A stretch of 64,000 nt of DNA from Chamaea fasciata (taxonomy: Eukaryota; Chordata; Aves; Passeriformes; Sylviidae). The notes beneath the pieces are model-generated. The model had not been told where the DNA came from and searched no databases. It was given only the letters and a program-made list of their open reading frames with translations. The position numbers and the translations under genes are program-made. Location of the stretch: positions 26,153,021 to 26,217,020 of the forward strand of contig JARCOQ010000008.1 of NCBI GenBank assembly GCA_029207755.1. The letters are read 5' to 3'. This document shows positions 12,601 to 24,941 of the stretch, one piece after another (the stretch's first letter is position 1; each line of letters begins with the position of its first letter).

Positions 12601-15600
12601 AATTACTATTGTTCAGAAAGAATAATAATAATGAAAAAAAGATTAAGTGTCCATATCTAAGCTGGAATTGCTATTGTAAATGAGGCTGTAGGCAGAGGAA
12701 TTGACCCTCTTAGACAGAACGGCTGAATCCTTCTGTGAATTATGGGACACCCATACAAGTTAACATCTTTCTATAGCCTGTGATGTTTCATAGTGGCGAG
12801 AGAAATGATGTGCTGTGATGTGGACCTTGCTGCATATTAGTCCAGAGTGTTAAATCTGTCTGAAGTGTCCCAGACAAACTGTAGTCCCAAAGAAGTAATT
12901 CTGAAATGCCAGGACTCCAAATCTATGCTTTCTTTCATCTTAGGGGATCTGAGAGGAAGTCCTCGCTGCCACATTCAGCCCATCACCCTTTCATGGCAGT
13001 ATGTTTTCTGAGAGGCATCTTCATCTGCTTTGCTTTGACTTCTAATGATGGAATAAACAGTGTTCCCAGATTTTCTCTAGGAAGTCTTTGAGTTGCTGGG
13101 AAATCAGCTGCCTCCAGGAAGCTCTTTTTAATAATCCCAGGCTAAGCCTGCTGGAGTCAATGCCTGTAATTCTGGCACAGAAGCAGATATGCAGTGAGAT
13201 GACATTTTTGTAGAATTATCATAAGTCACAGTTCTTGCTTGCTTTGGAGAAGCCTGCAAGGAGGGGGTGAGGAAACACTTGCTTTTCCCTCCCTTATGGA
13301 ATGGCATTCAGCGAAGTATTCCCTGGGGGCAGGGCCATGACCTGGGATGTGGAAGATTCAGGTTCAGCTCCCTGGTTCATTGCAAAGGCAGCAGATAGGA
13401 AGAATGTGTGCCTACATTTCATCTGCTCTAGTTCACAGCCGCATATGAGCACAAAGGCACCTTCCTTGCTCGGCCCAGCAGACAGAAGCTGCTAGCTTTA
13501 ACATGGATCAGTTACCACACCACTGCTCACAGCCTGCCTGAAAAACTTAGGTGCACCTCCAGTGGTTTGTGAGTGTCACAACCTAAACTGAAAAGCAAAA
13601 TATATTCCCACTGAGCTTGCTTAGATGGTGATGTCTGCATTATTAAGTACTGCAGAAGTCTCTTCACTCTTTGATTTCTTATTGTGTTTTCAGACCTGTC
13701 TGTAAAGCACTGAAGAAAATTTTAACAGTAGATAAAACATGGGAAAGAGTAATGGTTTCTGATTGTTTATGATATTTTGTTCTAACCTGCCCTTTCTGAC
13801 AACTCTCCACGGATTCCAGCCATGGACTTGGATGCTGTTTTCAAATTTATGTACTTTTGACTGCAGCCTCGATATCTCCCACACAGCTAAACAATTATTT
13901 GACTATTGGTTCTTTGATGTTAATACCTACCTTTTATTGCTTCATCAATACTGAGCACAGGGTGAAATAGAGCCAGCTACAACTTTTTAAGGCATAGATA
14001 TTGTGGTCATGAAGATGACAGAATACAATTCAACTTGTCTATAGTTATGGGGTTTGTGCTATTCCTCACACGAGTGACATATTTTTGGCCACAAAAGTGA
14101 AATACTAAATTCACATAATGCACCTAAGGAGAGATGATGCAAGTCCTCCTATTGAATAAACATCAAGTAGCCTCAAAAGACTTAAAAAATAATGAAATTA
14201 GATGTGTAGTTTTTCTATTTTGTGAAGGAAAAAAATATTGAGCCTTTCCAACAACACATTCATTTTCATTTTTCTCTTTAGCAGATGAATCCCCTTTTTT
14301 GTCTATAAAATTTTGTAGTATTTCTGTCCAGATTCTCAGCTGAGAAATTTGCAGCTGCAAATAAACAAGATGTTGAAATGTTACAAGGAAAGCAATTTGG
14401 TCTGATGTCAGTAACTGTGCATGTGTTTCCTGGTCTGGAGATTTAGCTGTCAACTTTTAAAAACAAACAAATGAAGACTGTAGAATAACTTTATTCCTTT
14501 AGGATTATCTTGTAGTATAGATAGCTAAAACCTGTTTGTGTGCTTATGTTGCCTGTGTTGCTTAAATGAATATTAATTAATGAAGCATAAGAGATCATAA
14601 TTACACAGTAATGCATGAAGCAAGAGATCAGGTACAGCAAAATTCTCTGGTATAAATCCTGTGTGAAGCTGTTGTAAATGAGTGTGGTTACATGGCAGCT
14701 CTCGGGCTACAGTTGTGCAAGATCAGCTGAGAAGTCAGAAAAATGAGGTGCAAGAGCAGAAAATAAAAGAAAAAGGCTTTGAAAATTTGCCTAAATCAAG
14801 AACTGCTCACCTGTCAAGACCTGCTCCTTTGTCATCCTTGTGCAAAACCATTTACATGGAATAGTTGGGGAGATTGTCAAAACAGGTTGAGGCTTCCCCC
14901 TCAGAAAAGGTACCCAAATCACAGATTGGACAGGATCTCTTGAGATCCTCAGGGCTGACTGTCTTGGCTGGTTGCACAGTGAATAGTCACTATCCCACAG
15001 TATTTAATAAAGTCTGTCACTCAAATGAGAGAATATAGTATGAAAGTATAAAACAAAGGTGGAAGGGTGCAAAGAAAACACTGAAAACTAATTACGATTC
15101 CTGATAAAAGGATTTTGTTGAAAATATTTGATGGATAATAGGTTTTGATTTAAATTAATATTTTTCCAGGTAATATTGACTTTCTGCATTTCTGTGCTTT
15201 TTTGAGAGAACCAACTACTTGAAAGGGCTTTCTTTTTAATCTGAGGAATTATTTTTCTAAAATAAATATATCATTAAAATGTAAAAAAATCATACATATG
15301 TATTTATTCATATATTATAAATATTTATCTATAATATAAATATAAAATGGAAAATACTTTCCAAATAACTCTATAATTAATGATTTACCTAGAGCTAGTT
15401 ATGATACTTTTTTCACACAAATTCCTGTTGCTGGTATGTCCCCACAGTCACCTTCTGGAAATATAGAAGCCCTCAATCAACATAAGGGCATGTTTAACCC
15501 AGTGGCATGGTGGCTGTCCCCTTTTTGGGGCACTGTGTCAGCAGCACAGCTTCCCATGGCAAGGACATAGGGCAAGGGCAAAGGCAGCCACCTGTGCCCA

Positions 15601-15932
15601 GACCCAAATCACTTAGCAATATTGCTAAATATGAGAAACAGAAACTCCTGAAAATAATCTGTAATGCCATTATAGCTTAGGAAAGCCTGAAGAGGATTAA
15701 ACAGCCTTTCCCACAGGAAAGAGAGATAGTCAGTTCAAAGATACCAGGAAAGGACGTCACAAATGCCATGTCCCATCCTTATCTATAAAAGCCTTCCCCT
15801 CAACAGATTTGGATGAAGAAAGATGAAGGCAGAGTTTATTTTCCAGAACTTCCTTGTAGATATTTTTCCTAACATGAGACATTTCCCTGGCCTGTGTCCT
15901 GATGAGTTACTCCAGACATGAAGACAGCGCAG

Positions 15933-15945
15933 AGCTGACTCAGCA
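15933..15945. promoter_or_regulatory. Near-perfect MAF recognition element
   Basis: AGCTGACTCAGCA matches the 13-base palindromic MARE (TGCTGACTCAGCA, the large/small MAF and NRF2 heterodimer site) at 12 of 13 positions. It contains the full GCTGACTCAGC palindrome with an AP-1 core. Function is untested; a single site in 64 kb is weak evidence for an enhancer. Confidence 0.35.
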
Positions 15946-18900
15946 GGCCATGTTTCCTGCCCACACTCAGTCCTTGTCTGCCTTGAAGGACAGCACTGCA
16001 GCAAAAACCAGAACCACCTTCTGGTTTGGGAAGCAACAGCTCAACCATGGAGAATTAGTTTCAAGGTGGAAGAAACTTAGCAACACAATCATCTGTCTTT
16101 TTACGATGTTTACAATGCCAGGGGTTTGTTGATTTGTTCCCATGCTTATTTTTGTGATACCCAATTTGATTAGAATGAACCTTCCCTCTGGGTGCATTGG
16201 CAAACCGTAAAGTAGAGATACATTGAAGCCTATTATAAAGTCAAAATCTATAAATAAATTTAGAGTTACACGAAATGATGCTAGGCACACTGAGCATTTT
16301 ATTATTCAATATGTCTTTTTGCTAGTGGCATATCTACTTAATTCTGAGAGGCCTTTGTTTTACTAAGCCCAGCAAGCACTTAATAACTAGCACTTTACAG
16401 CAACTTCTGTATAAACAAATATTCAAAGGTGCTCCTCAAAGATCCTAGATCTTTTCTTCAGTAAACAAATGGAAATTTAAAGTTCTTTGAAAGGTTATGG
16501 GCAATTTCTGGCTCGGGAGTGAAAAAAAGAAACTTGTACCAAAACAGCTCAAACTGAAACCTATGCCTGCTTCTGGCGGAGCAGAATGTTTTTATACAGA
16601 TGCATCTATAAACTTACATTGGTTTTGGTATCTAAATGAGGTGTTTATCCTTCCTAATTCAACAACAGAGCTTTCAGTTTATTAAAACTAGTGGGTTTTC
16701 ACTATTTCTTTTACAAATTAGCTCAATCCTAATCAAGCTCCCTAATTTAGATGCCTAACATTGGAGGATTTCAATATTGTATACAGTTGAATTCTGGTGT
16801 GGCATCTGAGTCTCAGAATTCTCAAAACTGATGGCATTCAGACCTTGCTATGCAATCTTTTTTGGAAGAGAAGCTGTCCACTGAGGCCTATTCTCTATTT
16901 AAATCCACAGCTATCTGAATGTTAGAGATCTAAATTCCAAACCATTTCCCCAATTTAAACAGCGTTTTCTTGATTCACATGAAAACCAAACCACTATAAT
17001 GAAATGCATCCATCTACACTCTCTGCATACTCAAAGTTAAATAACTAATACTGGAACAGGTCCAATGTAATATAAGACTTCCTCTAGCACCATAATTTTT
17101 GAGCTACTCTGTACAAAATTCAAAGGCAGACACTTTATGTACTCTCAGCGTTCAAAGATGTTAAAATCAGTTGCAGAAATAAAATGAGGCATCAAAGCTT
17201 TAATTTCAAAGATCATTATTTTCACAATTGAGCATCCTCAGTTAAGGCCTAGTTTTCAAGTGGACTGGCAACAAACAAATCACACTGAAACAAAGGGATG
17301 GGATCAATGCTCAGGACTTTTGAATGTATTGGAATTTCTATAGATCAGATTCCCAAGTGAAGCAACCAATAAGTTCTCTCCTCTGGTGTTATGGGGTGAC
17401 ATTTACATTTGGCTGGAGATCAGCAGGAATCAAACACAATCCTCCACGTCTTTGAGACGTGACTTAGTTGAGCAGGAAATCTCTGCCTCTTTTGTGGATG
17501 GATGACCCTGATTCCAGTAATTCCATGAGAAGAGGAGAGTTCTGTCTCTAGCTGCAGAAAATCTGAGGACGGGGGTCAGGCTGTGTCAGCTGAGGTTCTG
17601 CCCTGTGGATTTGCCACTTCATTTTCATACAACCTGAATGAAGGCAGAAGTTCCCTCAGTCAAAGGGAGTCCAGTAGAATTTTTTCTGAAGCCAACAAAA
17701 CTTCATCCACATCAACTTGGTAGGAAATTCTTTAACATTGCAGTTTATGCAATGATTAACAGAATCTCTAACTGAAGGCATATTAACTTACTAATTTCAA
17801 AGCCTGGTAAATGCCAGAGGAAGATCAAATAGAAGTCTCTGTCAAGTTTGAAACAAGGTGAACAAATGGTTTCTCAGGTAGAAGAGCAGTTGAATATCTG
17901 AATTATGCTTTTGTTATCAGTATTCCCAGTTAAAACTGTCTTGAGCTCAGTAAGTTTCACTTTGTGAGCACTTCTAGGCCCAAAGGGCTGAACCCTAAAG
18001 CTAAATATATATAGTTATCCATAGGTCATGTCAAACACTAGACTTGAAATTCTTAATTAACTCATTTTGATAATACAGAAAAAGTAACATTATCAGCCTC
18101 CACAGAGAGTTGTAAATGCCACTGTTTGCATATTTTACACTTGATACAGGAAAATTTATTGAAAAGTCAAGTAATATATATTATTTGCAATAATTCAATT
18201 AATTGTATTTTCTTTCTCTTTATACTTATTAAATCCATCTCTCACAGAATTTCCAACTTGTAAAAAATTACTATAACCCCTTTTAGTCCCTACACATAAT
18301 AGTGATGAACACAGCTCTCTCATCTCAGAATGCTACCATATTTTACATGGATATGGTGCATTCACTGTGCTTACTATTCTACATTTAATAATGCATATTT
18401 ATCTTTAAATCAAACACACCAACCCAAATGCCATTAACATAGGACCAGATATTGTATGATTTTGAAAGCGTCAGCCCAGAGGCTAGGCATGGTCTGCTGC
18501 AGAAAGACTGGAAAAGGTTGCTAATGCAAACACTGATCATTAAAACTTGATATCTTATTTTGTACTTATTTTTTGGCAAATCAAAGTCCTGTGTGGAAGA
18601 AGACAGGAAGGAAAGAGAATTCTTTTATAGCAACGATGCATTCTGTAAAATAAAATTGTATCTACCATCCATTGTATTTTTTGTTACACCTCTTTGGTTC
18701 TCTGGCACCCTACAAGTCACAACTGCAACAGCTTTGGTTGCTGCAGTAATTTATATTGATTTCTCAAGCTGCAGTTCTCATTGCCATTGCTATCATTGTG
18801 TCTGGATTTGTTAAAGGAAATTAAAAAGTCTCAAGAGACAGCTAGATTGAACCAGAGGGGTTAGTTGGTAGACTGTAGTTCCATTTTCTGCTTCAGTTAA

Positions 18901-19702
18901 GGGTCATTCTAAAGACTAGTTCTGCAGCACAAGCTGGGTAGAAGTAATGATACTCCTTTCTTCCCACCAAAGTAATTTGAAAATAGTTTTCCAATTTACA
19001 TAAAGCACTGCTGAATAAAGATTCTGACCTTTCCCTAAGAAAACAGCAAAATTTAAATGGACAGTTTCCTTCCAGTCTTAGAATGTCTTTGTGATACTTG
19101 AAATCAGATGCACTTGGCTGTGTTTGTGCCAGGGTTGGAGTTGTCTTGGTATCCTTTTTTCCCCTGAGCCTTGTGATCTTTCAATCAGATTAACAAAGGA
19201 GCTGTTCAACTATGCTGACAAGTATAGCTACAAGTTCATGAGAGAAAGAAAACAAAAACTCAAATGCCAATCCTGTGAAGACTACCTTGGCACTGAATAA
19301 ATCTTGCATTACAGTGGGATAAAGCACTGAGAAAAGTCTGCACTTTATTTCGAATATCTGTTTACTGTAGTTTATTTTTTAGCATAGGCAAAAAATGAAC
19401 AATTATGTCAGTTGTGTCATAATCAGTAGGACAATCTTTCCAGTCACATGAACAGGCTGAACAGATTATACAGCCTGTCCCCTCTTCAAAGTGCTGTGCT
19501 ATTGGTAATTGGAATCCACATTTAAAGACATTTGGATTCCCTATTCTGTTCCTCAGGCCTTAATGAATTAGAAAATTTTCTCTGTTGCAAATCATTAACA
19601 AAACACCTCATCTATGGTGTGCCTGAAGCCAGCAAACTTACTGAGCAAGGTGTATAAGGAGTTGTTTAACACTGGGTTTACACAGTGATTCTCCACCTCA
19701 GT
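15946..19702. other. Unique non-coding sequence
   Basis: No gene and no sizeable repeat is seen. A perfect 7-bp hairpin (CACGTCT, TTG loop, AGACGTG) sits at 17445-17461. Open frames are at most 107 codons and unrecognised. Confidence 0.55.
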
Positions 19703-19790
19703 CAAGAGTCCTGGATCCCTTGTTTTCCACCACAAGAGATGTAAAGGACTGGAGCCTTCTCTGGCATGTGACAGGCTCTGTTGCAAAGGT
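19703..19790 (+). mobile_element. Decayed CR1 LINE fragment
   Basis: The segment CCACAAGAGATG followed by a few bases and GACTGGAGC, then a CTTCTCTGG block and GACAGGCT, aligns in order with the CR1 3' region. In the consensus that region reads as a GCCACGAAGATGATC block, a GGCTGGAGCACCTCTCC block and a GACAGGCTGAG block. It is short and diverged, so it is an old insertion. The match is by eye, using the same region of the 35.8 kb copy as a guide. Confidence 0.55.
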
Positions 19791-22700
19791 TCACATGTGC
19801 CAAGGATTTCCAGAAAGAGGAAATGGTCCCCAGCATCTTCACAATCCCTGTGAGCATCACCTGCCCTGCTGCATCGTTAGGCTGAGATCAACTCTTCTCC
19901 ATCATCTAATGATTTTGCAGTCAGTAGTGACAACGTATTCACTTAGTATCCAGTGGGAACCTTGCCATGGACTTGCAGTCAAGCCAAGATTTTAAATCAA
20001 GTTGTCAGATGGTGAGGAAGGGAGGTACTGTTTGGGCTCTCAGTGAAAATAAGGCAGAGAGAATGTGATCCTGTCTCAGGCTGTAACCCCGATACAGCCC
20101 TGTGTGGTGGGAAGTGGCTTCTGAGATGCTCAAACACTGGCAGAAGAAAACCTGGCAGTCACAGCTGAGAACTGCTGTGTGAAGTGCAGGTTGTGAGCAC
20201 TCAGAGGCTGAGCACAGGGAGGGCATGGCACTAACTGAGGACATTTAGAGGCAGGGCCCTCTCAGGAACTAACCCAAGTCCGTCCCCTGTCTGGGGACAG
20301 GGTGGTGGGACTTAGGGACCCTCAGGGCTGTCTGAGCTGTACAGGATGGCTCTCCCACCCGGCCAGCCCAGGATGACATTGAGCCTTCCCTCTTCCTCCT
20401 CCACCTGCTCTCCACCTCTAAGGAGGCTGTGCAGCTCTACCCAGAGACAGAAAATGGTTTGTGTACACCTGATGGCTGGTGTGGTGATAGGTTTGCTGTC
20501 AGGGACTCAGTGATGTAGAATTACACATCTCACACAGTGCAGGCAGTCACTGGTATCTGGGTGTTTATGTCCTTTTTCCTGAAATAGCCAAAAATTCATC
20601 CTTTTACATCTTCTGCATGATCAGAACACTGTGTTCATTGGCTTATTTAAATGTAAATGCCATGATATTTTTATCTCTAAAGCCATGCATTCTTAACCTA
20701 GACTTCCTTTTTGTGATTTGGGTTTGATTTTTGTTGGTTTATTTTTCATTTACTTTTGACTGACATTTTGTTCATTTGATAGTATGATTTATTTAATGTC
20801 TAATAGAAGTGTGACTGATAATCTAATGCTTCACAGATAACTCCAAATTGCTATGTATCACTGAAAAAATTAGGATTTTAAATAGTGCCATCATGAAATA
20901 CTAATGTCAGGAGAAAAACATTACTGTTTCCTGCCTTCAAAGAATCAGGCCTTCTCATTCCAGTATCCTTTTATCATTCTTAGGCATTTTTACTCTTTAC
21001 CTATAATTTTTTTAAGCATATAAAAATGAGAACATTAAGAACATTTAAGAACATTAATATTGTCCTATTAAGTCAAATCCTTACATTCTACAGCTTAGGT
21101 TTTGTCTTGGAAAAAAAAAAATTTAATGAGGTTTTGTGTAATGTTAGATATTATTCATGCAGGTACAATACAAAAAATGGTTTCCTACATAGCTTATAAG
21201 CAAAGAAGTTCACTTTTAGGCATGTAATTTCTGAAGAAAACACATTTATTATTCACTTAGTGGAAACCTGAAGGTAAATTGAAAGAAAAAAAAGAGCTAG
21301 AATAGAGCTTTTGGGAAATGCTGCTCTCATCCACTTCTCAGAGGAAATTTAAATCAAATTAGAACTAGCATATTTTCATACAGAATTTATGAGCATGTCG
21401 ATTTGGGGGAAAAGTTATGATCTGTTTTTACTAATTATCAAAACCACTTTGATTTTTAGAACTATTCACAAAATTCAATGCACCCACATTCCGAATTACC
21501 TCTGGGTAACCACCCACCCCCTCCCCAGATGAGTTCACACTACTGCTCTGCATGTCAATGCTTACTGAAGCAATTAATCACTTTTTTGGACCATTTTTAA
21601 TCTTTGACCTGATCAGCTGCTCAAAAATTCTCCAGTGCTAACACAAATAGGAAAGGCAGAAGGCAGCAGCTCAGATATAATTGGCTGTTGGCCTCCTCCC
21701 CAGAGCAAAGCAGTGAGATCTGGTGAGCAGGTTGCAAGCCTGGTGAGACCTAGAGGAACTGGGCAGCCTCTGGAGCCAAGGAAGACTATCCACTATTAGT
21801 GTAAAGACAGGGAAGATAAGCAGAACATCACAGCGTAATAGAAGAGCAAAAAATCGAAAATTATGTCAGTTTACAGACTGCATTATGTGTAATTTCTATT
21901 TTGGAGAAGATACTTTAAATATCAAAGGATGAAGAAATGGTGGAATTGAGGCCTAACCTAAACAGTGACCACAGTCAGTGGATGTATGTCCTGATTGCTC
22001 CAGCAGGGAGCCTTAGATTCCACCAGAAACAATTGTCTTTGTTTCCAGTAGTATTTTATCCTTTATTTTCTTTAAATCCTATTCATGAGCTGATTGGTTC
22101 CTACCTTGCTATCCTTAAGTCTTCTGAAAGTCATACTTCTTTAAAGAGATCAGTGGGGTCCCACTTTAACAGAACAGGAAGAAGAAGAGAAAAGAACAAG
22201 AATCCCATGCAGCAGCAGCAAAAGGGGAAGCTGTGTGCATCATCACACTGAACTTCTTTCATGACTTCATTTTGTATGGGGATAATCTAGAGAGTTACAG
22301 ATAGTTGTCAATAATAGTGTTCTTCCATTCACAATACGTGTGAACTCAATTCTCAGGGAGAGGGAATAATGGCATTTCTATGGAAACTTCATAATTAATA
22401 GCTCACAGTGTTAAGCCTTTTTCATTTGCAGATTTCCAAATCTTTTCCAGTGGAATTGCAGACTCCTGTACAACAAACACAAGCCTACTACACAGTTTGG
22501 CTTTTCCTACCTACAGACCATCAGGAAATATTACATGGAAAAAAACCTGACCCACTTCCATCGTGTCCTTGATTCCAAATCATTTAGGCTTTAGCTCAGT
22601 AAGTGGCTTAGGTCCAATTGGATAAATAAGCTATGTCCCATTAAATGAACACAGTCAATTATTTTGGTTTCAAATATAACTTATGTTAAATGCCATCATG

Positions 22701-24914
22701 TACTGATGGTTATGGATTAGGGTATCAGCTATTAAAACCTTTAAGGAATAACTGCTGTGTTTGTACCACTTTCATGGCAGGGTCTGCTAGCACTGCAGAA
22801 AAAAGGAACGAGACAGTATTGGGCATTCCTAATTTTTTCTCTTTATAACTGGAGCATACTTGGATGCATCAACATTTCAGATTTCTATTTCCATAAATTA
22901 AGAACAGAATATTTATACCAAACATCACTGGAAAATTAATTACCTTTAGGTGTCCAATTAAGGTCTAAATTATTCCTGCTTGTCTGTGATATCAATGATC
23001 TTCATTTAGGTAGTAAATTTAATTTGTAATATTTAAAGCCATTGTGCTGACATTTTTTTAAATGACATGACTAAATGCAGAAAAAATTACAGATGCTCTG
23101 AAAAATTTGCTCATTTATAAAACTGAGCTTATTTACCTTGATTAGCCCCATTGCTCACATGGTCCATTGTCTGCTACTGAGTTCTTATGAGACCTGTGAC
23201 AAAGGGTAAGTATGCAGGGGTGAACTGTGACACTAAACCACACTAAACCCCAAGGAATGGCCCCTTGCAGAGGATCACCCTCAGGACATGTGTCAGTGGG
23301 ACTCTTCACTTATCAGCCCCTTATTCCAGAACTAACAATTTTTAATTTTAGAAACACAGATATAACTGCATAAATAATTTATTTGGGTTTATTTTTGTTC
23401 TCATGAAGCTTCTAATAACAGATATACAAGACCACAACCTTATTTTGCAGGGTTTAGTGGAAGGTTTTAGGTTTCTATGGTTTTCCCTGTATCCAATTCA
23501 AAAGCAGGTGATAAGACACTGAATAATTGAGGAAGAGAGAAACATTATCAAGAAAAAAATGTTGGGGACTTCCAACAGTGGAGTAATGAAAAAAAACATA
23601 TTTTTCTGTCCTTATATTCTTTTTGCCATGGCAGTTTTAATAGTGACTACAGTTTCTGTTTGAGAAAATAAACTAAAAGGGTTTCAAATCCTTTTAACCA
23701 TCACTGAAATGCCAGAAGATGGCCTATTCTACAAATGTAAAGATATTTATTCAAGGAATCCCCAGTTCACAGCCAGATCACTTCCACAATGATATTTTTT
23801 GCCTTAATAGCTGTTTTTATACATAGATATATACATATTTTTAACATGTTTTCAACTTTAATGATTCATTACCATAATGTGTGTGTGTTTATTCAGACAA
23901 AAATATTCTCCAAGTCAAATGCAGATCGCAAACCTACACTCTCCAAAACTGGAGGGTTTTGGAGGACCTCACATTCTGTCAGGCTCACTCAGTTTAATCA
24001 TGCAAGTAACTAATGGGGTTAGTGTAAGAGGAAAATTGAGGCTGAGTATCCAGAAGGGAAAAACAATAATCTGGACAGTCGAGATGTGCTGAGCCATGAA
24101 ATTAGCCTCCCTGGGGGACGTGGAAGAAGAGAAAATTCTAAAATACCAGAGAGCTGCTGTGAGGCAAAGAGCTGCAGGGATCTGAGATCTCTTTCTGACT
24201 CCTGGAGTGATTGAACACGCGTCTGCGCTTGCTCTCCTGCCAGATAGGATCACCACCAGAGCAGAGTCAGAAGGGAAATCTGGAAGGTTTATCAACTTCA
24301 GAACCCAGCTGCACTTTCTAGGTTGAACAGCTGATAAAAACGGGGTTAAGCTCGTGGTTCAGGCTGTCAGTCAGTGAATGTGACGTGTAGGCTCCTTCTG
24401 GATTGTGTCCTACATAGTGTGGGGGAGGAGAGATGGGGCAATCTTAGGAGAAGGAACATTTTAAAACTCCCTGGAAAGACTTGTCAGAGGACACCTGTCA
24501 GAGCTCTGACGGTTTTTGTGGGTTTTTTTCCACTTTTTACACCCACAATAGCTTAAAACTACAGAAAGAATAGTGAGGAAAAAATTAGGTTGAGACAGAC
24601 ATCGCCAGAAATAAAGAAATCGAAATAGGTTTAAATAAGCCAGAGTAAATAAAATTGGTAAAGGCAAATTTACACAAATTATCTTCCACCCACTTCTGAG
24701 TTAGTTCCCATATTTAAAGACTTTCTTCCAACCCAAGTGCTCTGGTGATAGCTAGGACAACTACTCTTGGCTCTATTTTCCTTCCTTCACACATTTTTGG
24801 GGGTAAGAAAAGCTGCCAAAAAGTGGGTGTTTTATGAAAGCAATCATAAAATGTTATAGGTAATGCTAAACAAATTATGTGTTACTCGACAAAAATGGCC
24901 CTTCCTTTGGGGGG
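19791..24914. other. Non-coding sequence with a GC-richer patch
   Basis: No recognised gene. Around 20.0-20.5 kb the sequence becomes visibly richer in G and C than its surroundings, with CCTCC/CTGGGG strings, and holds a 57-codon open frame without an ATG at its start (see findings). A triplicated GAACATTAA-like unit lies at 21028-21058. The 104-codon frame at 21937-22251 has an ATG but no recognisable family. Confidence 0.5.
21028..21058. repeat. Short tandem repeat, about 10-base unit
   Basis: Three adjacent copies of GAACATTAA or GAACATTTAA with single-base differences. This is a minor local tandem duplication. Confidence 0.75.
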
Positions 24915-24941
24915 AAAAAAAAAAAAAAAAAAAAAAAAAAA
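24909..24941. repeat. G6A27 homopolymer pair
   Basis: Six G are followed directly by 27 A. There is no polyadenylation signal upstream. It is a slippage-prone purine run. Confidence 0.93.

Larger units (their letters stand above)
10348..15932. other. Non-coding sequence with small repeats
   Basis: I see no defensible gene. The longest frame (11402-11830, + strand, 142 codons) is proline/serine/cysteine-mixed, overlaps another frame and matches nothing I know. A small GCAG array is at 11311-11329, a possible CR1 scrap at 12545-12600, and an AT-rich stretch at about 15250-15360. Confidence 0.55.
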
